Shown here piece after piece: positions 27,085 through 38,187 of a stretch of 64,000 bases of DNA; positions within the stretch are counted from its first letter, which is position 1, and every line of letters begins with the position of its first letter. Made by a program: the position numbers and the translations under genes. Source of the DNA: Lactobacillus agrestimuris (GTDB taxonomy: Bacteria; Bacillota; Bacilli; Lactobacillales; Lactobacillaceae); NCBI RefSeq assembly GCF_943193025.1, contig NZ_CALPCQ010000007.1:29857-93856 (forward strand), given 5' to 3'. The notes beneath the pieces were generated by a model. The model made no database searches, was not told the DNA's origin, and saw nothing but the letters and a program-made list of their open reading frames with translations.

Positions 27085-29031
27085 ATGGACCATAGAAAGG
27101 TAGCGGAACGAGTAATTAAAGATGTTGGACGCGATAATATCATTGCGGCAGCACACTGCGCTACTCGTTTACGACTTGTGTTGAAAGATGATTCAAAAGT
27201 AGATCAAAAAGCCTTAGATAATGATCCTGATGTAAAGGGAACATTTAAAACTAATGGCCAGTACCAAGTAATTATTGGACCAGGGGATGTAAACGATGTT
27301 TACGATGAGTTCATTAATATTACTGGACTTAAGGAATTATCAACTGACGATTTAAAGAAGGTAGCAGCAGAAGGTCAAAAGAAGAATCCTGTAATGGATT
27401 TCATCAAGCTTTTATCTGATATTTTCGTACCAATCATTCCAGCCTTAGTTGCTGGTGGTTTGTTGATGGCATTGAACAATTTCTTGACCTCACCAGGTTT
27501 GTTTGGACCAAAATCAGTAGTTCAAATGGTTCCAAGCATTGCCAGCTGGTCAAGTATAATTCAAGTTATGTCAGCAGCACCATTTATCTTTATGCCGATC
27601 TTAGTTGGTATGTCGGCAGCGAAAAGGTTTGGTGCTAACCAATTCCTAGGTGCAACAATTGGTATGATTATGACCACGCCAGGCCTTGGTGGTGCTGATA
27701 AATTCTGGCATATTTTTAGCTTTAATGTGCCACAAACGAATTATCAATACCAAGTAATTCCAGTTTTGGTTGCTGTTTGGGTACTTGCTTTCTTGGAAAA
27801 GAAATTTCACAAGTGGTTACCATCAGCCGTCGACTTTACATTTACACCTCTTCTTTCAATTATGATTACTGGATTCTTAACCTTTACAATTATCGGTCCA
27901 GTCTTCAAAGGTGTATCTGATTTAATCACTGATGCTATTGTATGGCTTTACAATACTACTGGTGCCTTTGGTATGGGTGTCTTTGGTTTGACTTACTCAG
28001 CCATTGTTACTACTGGACTTCACCAAAGTTTTCCAGCAGTTGAAACACAACTTCTTGCCCAATTTGCTCAAGGACACGGATCAGGTGACTTTATATTTGT
28101 AACAGCATGTATGGCTAACGTTGCTCAAGGTGCCGCAACTTTTGCAGTTTACTTCTTAACTAAGAATAAGAAAATCAAGGGTCTGTCATCTTCAGCTGGT
28201 GTTTCAGCACTTTTAGGTATTACTGAACCAGCATTATTCGGTGTTAACTTGAAGTACAAGTTCCCATTCTTCTGTGCTTTAATCGGATCAGGTGTGGCAG
28301 CTGCTTTTGCAGGATTTATGCATGTTACTGCCGCAGCACTTGGGTCAGCCGGATTCTTAGGATTCCTTTCAATCGTGCCAAAGAACATCCCAATGTGGGC
28401 CGTTTCAGTAGTAATCAGTTTCGCAGTTGCCTTTATTTTGACTTATGTTTACGGTAAGGGGCATATGCAAGAAGAAGTTGCAGGACAAGACGTTCCAGTA
28501 AATGATGCAACTGACTACGCTGAAGAAACTCAAAAGGCTGAAAAAGTTGGTAAAGAAGCTTTAGCTTTAAAGGATGAAATCATTGCTTCACCAGTTGATG
28601 GTACTCCAGAAAGTTTGACTAAGGTTAATGATCAAGTCTTTTCAGCAAAACTTATGGGTGATGGTGCAGCTATTATCCCAAGTGACAATAATATTTACTC
28701 ACCTGTTTCAGGTACAATTACAATTGCATACGAAACTAAGCATGCATATGGTATTAAGTCAGATGACGGTGCAGAAGTCTTAATTCACATCGGTCTTGAT
28801 ACAGTTAACTTGAAGGGGCAACACTTCGAAAGTTTTGTAAAGCAAGGTCAAAGAGTTAAAAAGGGCGACAAGCTTGGAACTGCTGATATGGCAGCTCTTA
28901 AGGAAGCTGGTTATGACACAACTGTTATGGTTGTGATTACTAACACTGCAAACTATGCTAATGTTCAACGTATTACAGATGCTGGCGATAAGCATGGTGA
29001 TAATTTGATTGCTGTAACCGCTCATGAGTAA
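27085..29031 (+). CDS. scrA: Sucrose-specific PTS enzyme IIBCA
   Basis: This 648-residue permease joins three PTS parts. IIB (about 1-90) has the phosphorylated Cys in [16 protein letters not shown] (about 105-465) has around ten membrane segments with [12 protein letters not shown] and [18 protein letters not shown] (about 490-648) has the active His in [16 protein letters not shown]. It imports sucrose and phosphorylates it to sucrose-6-phosphate, the ScrB substrate. Glucose-family IIBCA proteins for trehalose or beta-glucosides look similar; the divergent scrB and scrR favour sucrose. The IIA domain may also phosphorylate other PTS proteins. A terminator follows. Confidence 0.9.
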   Translation: MDHRKVAERVIKDVGRDNIIAAAHCATRLRLVLKDDSKVDQKALDNDPDVKGTFKTNGQYQVIIGPGDVNDVYDEFINITGLKELSTDDLKKVAAEGQKKNPVMDFIKLLSDIFVPIIPALVAGGLLMALNNFLTSPGLFGPKSVVQMVPSIASWSSIIQVMSAAPFIFMPILVGMSAAKRFGANQFLGATIGMIMTTPGLGGADKFWHIFSFNVPQTNYQYQVIPVLVAVWVLAFLEKKFHKWLPSAVDFTFTPLLSIMITGFLTFTIIGPVFKGVSDLITDAIVWLYNTTGAFGMGVFGLTYSAIVTTGLHQSFPAVETQLLAQFAQGHGSGDFIFVTACMANVAQGAATFAVYFLTKNKKIKGLSSSAGVSALLGITEPALFGVNLKYKFPFFCALIGSGVAAAFAGFMHVTAAALGSAGFLGFLSIVPKNIPMWAVSVVISFAVAFILTYVYGKGHMQEEVAGQDVPVNDATDYAEETQKAEKVGKEALALKDEIIASPVDGTPESLTKVNDQVFSAKLMGDGAAIIPSDNNIYSPVSGTITIAYETKHAYGIKSDDGAEVLIHIGLDTVNLKGQHFESFVKQGQRVKKGDKLGTADMAALKEAGYDTTVMVVITNTANYANVQRITDAGDKHGDNLIAVTAHE

Positions 29032-29086
29032 TTAGACTTATTATTTACTACTCCTCAAAGTCAAAAAAGTAACAATATATATTTCT

Positions 29087-29117
29087 AATGGTATTCCTAT
29101 GTGGAATGCCATTTTTT
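29087..29117 (+). terminator. Terminator after scrA
   Basis: AATGGTATTCC pairs with GGAATGCCATT (one G-T pair) around a 5-nt loop, followed by TTTTT. Confidence 0.82.
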
Positions 29118-29144
29118 GTTGATATTTAATATAGTTATAAAAAA

Positions 29145-29171
29145 TTAGCACTCTTATAAACAAAGTGCTAA
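29145..29171. promoter_or_regulatory. CIRCE element 1 (HrcA operator)
   Basis: TTAGCACTC-N9-AAGTGCTAA matches the CIRCE consensus TTAGCACTC-N9-GAGTGCTAA with one change. It lies upstream of the groES -35 box. A-rich and T-rich flanks also make it a good intrinsic-terminator hairpin. Confidence 0.85.
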
Positions 29172-29188
29172 TTTTTTATTCAAATTGC

Positions 29189-29217
29189 TTGCATTCTAAT
29201 TAAAAACAAGTTATTAT
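29189..29217 (+). promoter_or_regulatory. groES-groEL promoter
   Basis: TTGCAT (29189-29194), a 17-nt spacer and TATTAT (29212-29217) form a sigma-A-type promoter placed between the two CIRCE copies. Confidence 0.65.
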
Positions 29218-29229
29218 TTTAATTGTAAG

Positions 29230-29256
29230 TTAGCACTTGATAGAAAAGAGTGCTAA
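29230..29256. promoter_or_regulatory. CIRCE element 2 (HrcA operator)
   Basis: TTAGCACTT-N9-GAGTGCTAA is the second 27-bp CIRCE copy, with one change from consensus in the left arm. Its position just after the -10 box suits repression of initiation by HrcA. Confidence 0.88.
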
Positions 29257-29303
29257 AACTCAAAGAAGAAAAATAAAATTGAAAAAAACAGGAGGGACAA
29301 ATC

Positions 29304-29588
29304 GTGTTACAACCAATCGGTAATCGCGTAATTGTAAAAGTAAAAGATGAAGAAGAAAAAACTGTTGGAGGTATCGTCCTTGCTTCTAACGCTAAGGAAA
29401 AGCCTACACAAGGTGAAGTAATTGCTGTTGGTGAAGGTGCTTACTCATCAAACGGTGAAAAGATTCCTATGACTGTTCAAAAAGGTGATACTGTTTTGTA
29501 CAACAAGTACGCTGGTTCAGAAGTTGAATACGAAGGCGAAAAGTACTTAGTCCTTCAAGAAAAAGACATTTTGGCAATCGTTAAATAA
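29304..29588 (+). CDS. groES: Co-chaperonin GroES
   Basis: This 94-residue Hsp10 opens [20 protein letters not shown], followed by the mobile loop [18 protein letters not shown] that docks onto GroEL, and ends with [14 protein letters not shown]. It caps the GroEL chamber during ATP-driven protein folding. An AGGAGGG ribosome site precedes the GTG/TTG-like context and ATG-equivalent start GTG at 29304 (GTGTTACAACC). groEL follows 44 nt later. Two CIRCE elements upstream indicate heat-shock control by HrcA. Confidence 0.96.
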   Translation: MLQPIGNRVIVKVKDEEEKTVGGIVLASNAKEKPTQGEVIAVGEGAYSSNGEKIPMTVQKGDTVLYNKYAGSEVEYEGEKYLVLQEKDILAIVK

Positions 29589-29614
29589 TTTCTGATTTAA
29601 ATTCAAAATTCTAA

Positions 29615-31267
<1,653 letters not shown>

Positions 31268-31323
31268 TTAGTTTATAAAAATTCTTAACGTTTTAGCGAT
31301 TAGAATTGATATAAATATCAAAT

Positions 31324-31354
31324 TAAAAAAGGCCGCATATGCGGTCTTTTTTTT
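31324..31354 (+). terminator. Terminator after groEL
   Basis: AAAAAAGGCCGCATATGCGGTCTTTTTTTT folds into a GC-rich stem with flanking A-T pairs and a long T run. Confidence 0.88.
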
Positions 31355-31416
31355 GCTTGAATTTTTGTCGTATAATAATTAATTGTAAGCTAGCTAAAAA
31401 GAAAGAGGGGTTCCGA

Positions 31417-34005
31417 TTGGCTAAAACAAGTACAACTCCAATGATGGAGCAATATTATGAGATTAAAAAGCAATATCCAGATGCCTTTCTATTTTATCGG
31501 GTAGGGGATTTTTACGAACTTTTTGAAGATGATGCGGTTAAGGGTGCACAAATTTTAGAATTAACCTTAACTCACCGTTCAAATAAATCTGAGAACCCAA
31601 TTCCAATGGCCGGAGTACCTCATATGGCTGTTGATTCATACGTAAACACTTTGGTAGAAAAAGGTTATAAGGTTGCCTTGGTTGAGCAGCTTGAAGATCC
31701 TAGAGCCGCTAAAGGGATGGTTAAACGTGGCGTAATTCAATTGATTACACCAGGCACAATGATGAATGAAGGCCCTAATGATGCTAATGAATCTAATTAT
31801 TTAACTTCTGTTGTGACAACTAAGTCAGGATTCGGTTTAGCATACAGCGACTTATCTACAGGTGAAGTATATGCCACACACTTAAAGGACTTTGCGTCTG
31901 TATCGAATGAATTATTATCATTAAGAACTCGTGAAGTGGTTTATGCAGGTAATTTATCCGAAAAGAATAAGGACTTCTTGAAAAAGGCCAACATTATTGT
32001 GTCGGCTCCTGTTTCAGTTGAAGGTGAACATGCAGAAATCTCTTACGTTGAACAAAGTTTAACTAATTCTGCGGAGAAGGCCGCAGTTAAGCAATTAGTT
32101 GCTTATTTGTTAACTACTCAAAAGCGTAGCTTAGCCCACCTTCAAATTGCTAAAAGTTATGAAGTAAATCAGTATTTGCAAATGTCCCATGTGGTTCAGA
32201 ATAATTTAGAATTAGTCTCTTCAGCTAAGACTGGCAAGAAGATGGGTTCTTTATTCTGGGTAATTGATAAAACTCATACTGCAATGGGAGCCCGTCTTTT
32301 AAAGCAATGGCTCGCACGTCCACTTCTTTCCATTGATGAAATTAATCATCGTCAAAATATGGTTCAGGCCTTGTTAGACGAGTACTTCACCCGCGAAAAT
32401 ATCATTGATGCCTTGAAAGGCGTGTATGATTTAGAGAGATTGACAGGTCGAATTGCTTTCGGAAATGTAAACGCAAGAGAACTTTTGCAACTTTCACGCT
32501 CACTTAATGCAGTCCCAGCAATCTTAGATGCACTTAGAGAGTCTGGTAATGAAAATTTAACTGATTTTGCTCAAAAAGTTGATCCGCTTCAGGGCATTTC
32601 AGAGATGATTTCTTCAACTATAGTTAATGATCCGCCAATTCTTACTACAGAAGGTGGGCTTATCAAAGAGGGCGTTGATGCACAACTTGATCGCTACCGT
32701 AGTGCAATGAACAATGGTAAGCAGTGGCTTGCACAAATGGAAGCAGATGAACGTCAAAAAACCGGAATTGAAAACTTAAAGGTTGGTTATAACAAAGTCT
32801 TTGGTTACTACATTCAAGTTTCAAATGGTAATAAGAGCAAGGTTCCATTAGATCGATACACTCGCAAGCAAACCTTAACTAACGCTGAACGTTACATTAC
32901 TCCAGAGCTTAAAGAGCATGAAAACCTAATCATGGAAGCCCAAAATCGTTCAACTGATTTGGAATATGATATTTTCGTCAAATTACGTGAAGATATCAAG
33001 AAATACATCCCTGAATTACAGAAACTTGGTAATCAACTAGCCGAACTGGATGTCTATACTGGTTTTGCAACAGTAGCTGAACAAAATAACTATTGTCGTC
33101 CAGTCCTGCATACCGAAAATCAAAATATCAAAATTGAGGCTGGTCGTCACCCTGTAGTTGAGAAGGTAATGGTCGAAGGTTCCTACATTCCAAACGATGT
33201 AAAAATGCCAGAAGATACTGATGTCTTCTTGATTACTGGACCAAATATGTCAGGTAAAAGTACTTATATGAGACAAATGGCCCTAATAGCAGTTATGGCT
33301 CAAATCGGTTGTTTTGTCCCTGCAGATAGTGCGGAATTGCCAATTTTTGATCAAATCTTCACGCGAATTGGGGCAGCTGATGATTTAATTTCAGGTCAAA
33401 GTACCTTCATGGTTGAAATGAGTGAAGCTAACGAAGCCTTGCAATATGCTACCAAACGAAGTTTAGTCTTATTTGATGAAATCGGTCGAGGAACGGCAAC
33501 TTATGATGGAATGGCGCTTGCTGGGGCAATTGTTAAATATCTACATGATAAGGTTGGAGCTAAGACTTTATTTGCAACCCACTATCACGAATTAACTGAT
33601 ATGGATAAGACTTTGGAGCATTTGAAGAATATTCACGTTGGTGCTACTGAAGAAAATGGTAAGTTGATTTTCTTACATAAGATTCTTCCAGGACCAGCAG
33701 ATCAAAGTTATGGTATTCATGTTGCTCAACTTGCAGGACTTCCAACTAAAGTTTTAAGAGAGGCAACTAAATTACTTAAACGCCTTGAAGCTCAAGGAGC
33801 TAGCGAATTGGGGCCAGCAAGTGAACAACTTGATTTATTTGCAAAACCAGCTGAAGAACCTGAGTCGATCGAAGCTGAAGAATCAAGTGCTAAACAAAAC
33901 GTTTTAGATCAAATTTCTGACTTATATTTAGCTGATAAGACTCCACTAGAAGTGATGCAGTTAGTTGCCAATTGGCAAGAAGATCTGAAGGATGAAAATA
34001 ATTAA
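31417..34005 (+). CDS. mutS: DNA mismatch repair protein MutS
   Basis: The TTG at 31417 is chosen because AAAGAGGGG lies just upstream; an open frame extends farther 5' through the terminator region but has no ribosome site. The 862-residue protein has the mismatch-reading motif GDFYE near residue 34, a connector and clamp region, Walker A TGPNMSGKSTYMRQ, the signature block STFMVEMSEAN and Walker B VLFDEIGRGT with the THYHEL element. A helix-turn-helix and acidic tail follow. It recognises mismatches and small loops. mutL starts 2 nt later. Confidence 0.96.
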   Translation: MAKTSTTPMMEQYYEIKKQYPDAFLFYRVGDFYELFEDDAVKGAQILELTLTHRSNKSENPIPMAGVPHMAVDSYVNTLVEKGYKVALVEQLEDPRAAKGMVKRGVIQLITPGTMMNEGPNDANESNYLTSVVTTKSGFGLAYSDLSTGEVYATHLKDFASVSNELLSLRTREVVYAGNLSEKNKDFLKKANIIVSAPVSVEGEHAEISYVEQSLTNSAEKAAVKQLVAYLLTTQKRSLAHLQIAKSYEVNQYLQMSHVVQNNLELVSSAKTGKKMGSLFWVIDKTHTAMGARLLKQWLARPLLSIDEINHRQNMVQALLDEYFTRENIIDALKGVYDLERLTGRIAFGNVNARELLQLSRSLNAVPAILDALRESGNENLTDFAQKVDPLQGISEMISSTIVNDPPILTTEGGLIKEGVDAQLDRYRSAMNNGKQWLAQMEADERQKTGIENLKVGYNKVFGYYIQVSNGNKSKVPLDRYTRKQTLTNAERYITPELKEHENLIMEAQNRSTDLEYDIFVKLREDIKKYIPELQKLGNQLAELDVYTGFATVAEQNNYCRPVLHTENQNIKIEAGRHPVVEKVMVEGSYIPNDVKMPEDTDVFLITGPNMSGKSTYMRQMALIAVMAQIGCFVPADSAELPIFDQIFTRIGAADDLISGQSTFMVEMSEANEALQYATKRSLVLFDEIGRGTATYDGMALAGAIVKYLHDKVGAKTLFATHYHELTDMDKTLEHLKNIHVGATEENGKLIFLHKILPGPADQSYGIHVAQLAGLPTKVLREATKLLKRLEAQGASELGPASEQLDLFAKPAEEPESIEAEESSAKQNVLDQISDLYLADKTPLEVMQLVANWQEDLKDENN

Positions 34006-34007
34006 TC

Positions 34008-35918
34008 ATGGCAAAAATTCATGAATTATCAGAGAATTTAACTAATCAAATTGCTGCTGGGGAAGTTATTGAGCGACCGGCCAGTGTAGTTAAAGAATTG
34101 GTAGAAAACTCAATCGATGCTGGTGCTAGTCGAATTAGAATCGATGTGGTCGACAGTGGTTTAAAGCAAATCGTAGTTCAAGATAATGGGGTAGGGATTG
34201 CCCCAGACCAAATTGATTTGGCCTTTACCAGACATGCAACCAGTAAAATTAATAATGAACGTGATTTATTTAATGTTGCTACTTTAGGATTTCGCGGAGA
34301 AGCTTTAGCTTCGATTTCTGCCGTTGCTCATGTTGAGATTTTAACTAATGACAATAATGAAGTCGGAACAAGAGCAGAGTTCAGCGCAGGAAAAAAGCTT
34401 AGTCAAGAAGATGCTGGAGCAAGTAAGGGGACTAAAATCACGGTTAAGGATCTTTTCTTCAATACTCCAGCAAGATTAAAGTATTTGAATAGTCTGCGAA
34501 CTGAGATGATGAAAATTGTGGATATTGTTAATCGAATTGCCTTAGGTTATCCACAGATTTCAATTAGTTTAGCTAATGCAGGGAAAATTTTACTGAGAAC
34601 TCCTGGTAATGGAAATCTTAAGAAAACGGTAGCGAATATTTATGGTCGTTCAACTGCTGAAAAGATGACCTCTTTTGAAGAAAAGGATAGCGACTTTAAG
34701 GTAGATGGCTTAATGTCGAAGCCTGAGTTAACCCGTTCAACTAGAAATTATATTTCCATTTTGTTGAATGGTCGTTACATTCGTAATTATCAGCTTACCT
34801 CTGCGATTATTGATGGCTATGGCTCAAAATTAGGTCCTAGGCATTATCCAATTATTGTAATTGATATTCATGTTGATCCTTTATTAGTGGATGTAAATGT
34901 TCACCCAACCAAACAAGAAGTTAGACTTTCAAAAGAAAAAGAGCTTAGTCGGCTTATCACTAAGGCGATTAGTGACACTTTAATTGAAAAAGATACTCAA
35001 ATTAACGCATTTGAAGCGATTGAAAATGGTCGAAGCGATGATATTGTTGATCAATTACGGTTTAATTTAAACAAGTCCGTTGTGGATACAAAAAGAAAAG
35101 CTGATGAACCTGCGGAAGTTCGTGAAGAAAATAAGGCTATTATCAGACAGGACAAGCACATAGATGAAGTTGAATCAGATAAGTCCGCACCAAATTATGT
35201 TGATATAAATAAGCCACAAGAAAACGATAAGTATGTCATTACTGCTAGTTGGGATGAAAATGTTCAAAAGCAAATAGCATTAACTCCATTTAATAATAAA
35301 GTTGATGCGGAAGTAATTACTTCTGGAGATGAAACTTTAGCTAGTAATTTAACTGAATTAGAGTATTTGGGTCAGATGGATGCCTATATTCTTGCACAGA
35401 ACAAAGGCGACTTGTACTTAGTTGATCAGGTTGCTGCTAGAAGACGATTGGAGTTTGAAAAAATTCGTCAAGTTATGAATTCAAAAAAGATTCCTCAACA
35501 AGGACTTTTAACACCAATTATTTTAGAATTCGGTAAGCTTGATTTTCTTCAAATTAAGGATAATTTGGATGAAATTAAAAAACTGGGAATTTATCTGGAT
35601 ATTTTTGGCGATAACAGTTTTATTGTTAGATCTTATCCAACTTGGATTAATGGTGAAATTGAAACATCTCTTAGACATATTTTAGATATTTTTCTTAATC
35701 TTGATGCAGGTAAAAAGGAAAACTTTTTTATTCGTGTGGCCGCTGATGAAGCCCATAAAAAAATTGCCAGCAAAAATAAACTTAATGCAGTAGAGGCGAA
35801 GCAAATTTTATCAGACTTGCGTCAAACAGCTGATCCATATCATGATGCTGATGGCCGAATTGTACTTGTAAAAATAAGCCAAAATGATATTCGCAAAATG
35901 TTTAAAAGGAATGATTAA
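34008..35918 (+). CDS. mutL: DNA mismatch repair protein MutL
   Basis: The 636-residue protein has a normal N-terminal GHKL ATPase: ELVENSIDAGA, DNGVGI, the FRGEALASISAV motif and VNVHPTKQEVRLS. A variable linker follows, then the C-terminal dimerisation domain (about 445-636). In that domain the usual endonuclease motif DQHA(X)2E(X)4E reads DQVAARRRLEFE (from about residue 473), with His replaced by Val and the first Glu by Arg. The ACR-like and CPHGRP motifs are also altered, the latter to HDADGR (about 612). Matchmaker function with MutS seems intact, while nicking activity is doubtful. The gene sits directly between mutS and ruvA. Confidence 0.93.
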   Translation: MAKIHELSENLTNQIAAGEVIERPASVVKELVENSIDAGASRIRIDVVDSGLKQIVVQDNGVGIAPDQIDLAFTRHATSKINNERDLFNVATLGFRGEALASISAVAHVEILTNDNNEVGTRAEFSAGKKLSQEDAGASKGTKITVKDLFFNTPARLKYLNSLRTEMMKIVDIVNRIALGYPQISISLANAGKILLRTPGNGNLKKTVANIYGRSTAEKMTSFEEKDSDFKVDGLMSKPELTRSTRNYISILLNGRYIRNYQLTSAIIDGYGSKLGPRHYPIIVIDIHVDPLLVDVNVHPTKQEVRLSKEKELSRLITKAISDTLIEKDTQINAFEAIENGRSDDIVDQLRFNLNKSVVDTKRKADEPAEVREENKAIIRQDKHIDEVESDKSAPNYVDINKPQENDKYVITASWDENVQKQIALTPFNNKVDAEVITSGDETLASNLTELEYLGQMDAYILAQNKGDLYLVDQVAARRRLEFEKIRQVMNSKKIPQQGLLTPIILEFGKLDFLQIKDNLDEIKKLGIYLDIFGDNSFIVRSYPTWINGEIETSLRHILDIFLNLDAGKKENFFIRVAADEAHKKIASKNKLNAVEAKQILSDLRQTADPYHDADGRIVLVKISQNDIRKMFKRND

Positions 35919-35922
35919 ATAA

Positions 35923-36522
35923 ATGTATGAATTTTTTGAAGGCATAATTGCCGAAGTGACACCAGCCTACATTGTGGTAAATGTTAATGGTGTTGGATAT
36001 AAAGTTTATAGTCCAACTCCTTTTGCTTATACAGAAGGAGAAAAAGCCAAGATATATATTGAGCAAAACTTTAGTGATAATAATGGCTTTACTTTATATG
36101 GTTTTCAAAGTCAAAAGGCCAAAGGTCTCTTTCTTAAGCTCCTTAGTGTAAGTGGAATTGGACCGAAATCTGCTTTAGCAATTATGGCCGCAGAAGATAG
36201 TGATTCTTTAGCAGAAGCAATTGAACAAGGTGAAGTGAAGTATTTAACTCGTTTCCCTGGAGTAGGAAAGAAGACCGCCTCACAAATTGTGCTTGATCTT
36301 AAGGGTAAACTTGGAGATTATATTAGTCGACTTGATCGAACTGATAAGGTTGAAACAAGTTCAGATGTAAGTCCAGCCCTTCATGATGCCTTATTAGCGC
36401 TTTTAGCACTTGGTTATACTCAAAAAGAAGTTGATCGAATTACTCCAAAGCTTGAAAAACTTGAACTAGATACTGCCGATCAATATATTAAAAAAGGTTT
36501 GGCGTTACTGCTTAAGAAGTAG
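35923..36522 (+). CDS. ruvA: Holliday junction branch migration protein RuvA
   Basis: The 199-residue protein has the three RuvA domains: an N-terminal OB fold ([19 protein letters not shown]), tandem helix-hairpin-helix motifs ([16 protein letters not shown] and [16 protein letters not shown]) and a C-terminal three-helix domain ([19 protein letters not shown]) that touches RuvB. RuvA tetramers hold Holliday junctions and load RuvB. It starts 4 nt after mutL, so mismatch repair and recombination genes share a transcript. Confidence 0.96.
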   Translation: MYEFFEGIIAEVTPAYIVVNVNGVGYKVYSPTPFAYTEGEKAKIYIEQNFSDNNGFTLYGFQSQKAKGLFLKLLSVSGIGPKSALAIMAAEDSDSLAEAIEQGEVKYLTRFPGVGKKTASQIVLDLKGKLGDYISRLDRTDKVETSSDVSPALHDALLALLALGYTQKEVDRITPKLEKLELDTADQYIKKGLALLLKK

Positions 36523-36530
36523 TTACAATT

Positions 36531-36539
36531 TGGTATAAT
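36531..36539 (+). promoter_or_regulatory. Extended -10 promoter upstream of ruvB
   Basis: TGGTATAAT is a perfect extended -10 element in the short ruvA-ruvB gap, with no strong -35. It would let ruvB be transcribed apart from the mutS-mutL-ruvA unit. Confidence 0.5.
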
Positions 36540-36574
36540 GGATCTACTGTATTTTTTATGGGGAAGTGAATTTT

Positions 36575-37591
36575 GTGACAGATAGAGACGACTTTTTAAC
36601 TTCTAGTGAAGTCGAAGGGGAAGATGAGGAAAGAGTTGAACTTTCACTTAGACCTCAAAGCTTAGATCAATATTTAGGTCAAAGTCGTGTGAAAAAAGAT
36701 ATGTCGATTTATATCCAGGCGGCTAAGCAGCGTGATGAGGCTTTAGATCATGTGTTGCTTTACGGTCCGCCAGGACTTGGTAAAACGACTTTAGCATTTG
36801 TAATTGCTAATGAATTGGGCGTTGGGCTTAAGAGTACAAGTGGTCCAGCAGTTGAAAAAGCCGGTGACTTGGTTGCCTTGTTATCCGATCTTGATCCTGG
36901 GGATGTACTTTTTATAGATGAAATTCACCGTCTATCAAAGCCAATTGAAGAAGTTCTTTATTCTGCAATGGAAGATTTTTATGTAGATATTGTGATTGGT
37001 GAAGGTGAAACAACACATGCTGTTCACGTTCCACTTCCTCCATTTACATTAATTGGGGCCACAACTCTTGCTGGACAATTATCTGCTCCACTTCGAGATC
37101 GCTTTGGTATTGTGGAACATATGCAGTACTACACAATTGAAGAATTAGAAGAAATTATTCAAAGATCAAGTGATGTTTTCCATACTTCAATTTCCCCTGA
37201 GGCCGCAGTTGAATTAGCTAGACGTTCTCGTGGTACCCCGAGAGTAGCCAACAGACTCTTAAAGCGGGTACGTGATTTTGCGGAAGTAAAGGGAGAAGAT
37301 ACTATCTCTTTTGAAACAACTTCTCATGCTCTAAAGCAACTGCAAGTTGATAACGAAGGTCTTGATCAAACTGACCGTAAGATTTTGAGAACTTTAATTG
37401 AAAGTTATAAGGGTGGTCCAGTTGGAATTAAAACTCTTGCAGCTAATATTGGTGAGGATATTGAAACGATTGAATCACTTTATGAACCATATTTATTACA
37501 AAATGGATTCCTTTTATTAACTCCAAGAGGTCGTGTAGCAACTAAAAAGGCTTATCTTCAATTAGGCCTACCAATTCCGCAAGAAGATTAG
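36575..37591 (+). CDS. ruvB: Holliday junction branch migration ATPase RuvB
   Basis: The GTG at 36575 gives a 6-7 nt spacing from GGGGAAGTG; a GTG three codons earlier lies inside that ribosome site. The 338-residue AAA+ motor shows [12 protein letters not shown], Walker [15 protein letters not shown], Walker B FIDEIHRL, the sensor block [18 protein letters not shown], and a C-terminal winged helix with [15 protein letters not shown] and [10 protein letters not shown]. It drives branch migration together with RuvA. No ruvC exists here; RuvX/RecU-type resolvases serve in this phylum. Confidence 0.96.
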   Translation: MTDRDDFLTSSEVEGEDEERVELSLRPQSLDQYLGQSRVKKDMSIYIQAAKQRDEALDHVLLYGPPGLGKTTLAFVIANELGVGLKSTSGPAVEKAGDLVALLSDLDPGDVLFIDEIHRLSKPIEEVLYSAMEDFYVDIVIGEGETTHAVHVPLPPFTLIGATTLAGQLSAPLRDRFGIVEHMQYYTIEELEEIIQRSSDVFHTSISPEAAVELARRSRGTPRVANRLLKRVRDFAEVKGEDTISFETTSHALKQLQVDNEGLDQTDRKILRTLIESYKGGPVGIKTLAANIGEDIETIESLYEPYLLQNGFLLLTPRGRVATKKAYLQLGLPIPQED

Positions 37592-37669
37592 TGTAAATTA
37601 TCAATACTTTTTGTATAATTGTAATAACGCGTATATTTATTTATTAATTTTATTTATGAGGTGAAAAAT

Positions 37670-38083
37670 TTGAATACTGTATTTTTGGCAAACACTGCAG
37701 CTGGTGGTAATAATCTTATGATGATTGGTTTATTCATCATTTTAATTGCTTTTACTTACTTTGGTATGATTCGTCCACAAAAAAAGCAACAACAAAAGAG
37801 AATGCAAATGATGGATCAATTAAAGAAGGGTGACCACGTTGTTTTAGTAGATGGTTTACACGCTAAGATTGATTCAATTAATGATAAGGACAAGACTGTT
37901 GTTGTTGATGCTGATGGAATCTACTTAACTTTCAGCAGAATGGCTGTTCGTCAAATCATTCCTGCTACTCCAGCATACGAAGATGATGCTGATAAGACTG
38001 AATCAAACGAAAAAGTTGAAGAGGCTCCAAAGGCAGAAGAAAAGGCTCCTGAAACTTCAGAAGATAAATCAACAGAAGAATAA
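37670..38083 (+). CDS. yajC: Preprotein translocase accessory subunit YajC
   Basis: The start is the TTG at 37670, preceded at the right distance by GAGGTG; the GTG at 37661 lies inside that ribosome site. The 137-residue protein has one N-terminal membrane helix (about residues 15-36), the family motif YFGMIRPQKKQQQKRMQMMDQLKKGD and a small beta domain. An acidic Glu/Lys-rich tail of about 35 residues follows and is longer than usual. YajC associates with SecDF at the Sec translocon. A TATAAT at 37614-37619 is a likely -10 box. A terminator follows the gene. Confidence 0.9.
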   Translation: MNTVFLANTAAGGNNLMMIGLFIILIAFTYFGMIRPQKKQQQKRMQMMDQLKKGDHVVLVDGLHAKIDSINDKDKTVVVDADGIYLTFSRMAVRQIIPATPAYEDDADKTESNEKVEEAPKAEEKAPETSEDKSTEE

Positions 38084-38094
38084 AAAAATATTAA

Positions 38095-38122
38095 TAAAGG
38101 CGTCGAAATGACGCTTTTTATT
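38095..38122 (+). terminator. Terminator after yajC
   Basis: AAAGGCGTC and GACGCTTTT form a 9-bp stem with one G-T pair and a 5-nt loop, followed by TTATTTT. Confidence 0.78.
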
Positions 38123-38187
38123 TTGCTTGAAAAATACTTGTTGTAGAATATATATAGTTTAATGATTAATTGTCAGGGGGATCAACA

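Noticed and set aside
31339..31416. N-terminal extension of MutS
   Set aside because: It begins inside the groEL terminator, has no ribosome site and lacks family residues; TTG at 31417 follows AAAGAGGGG.
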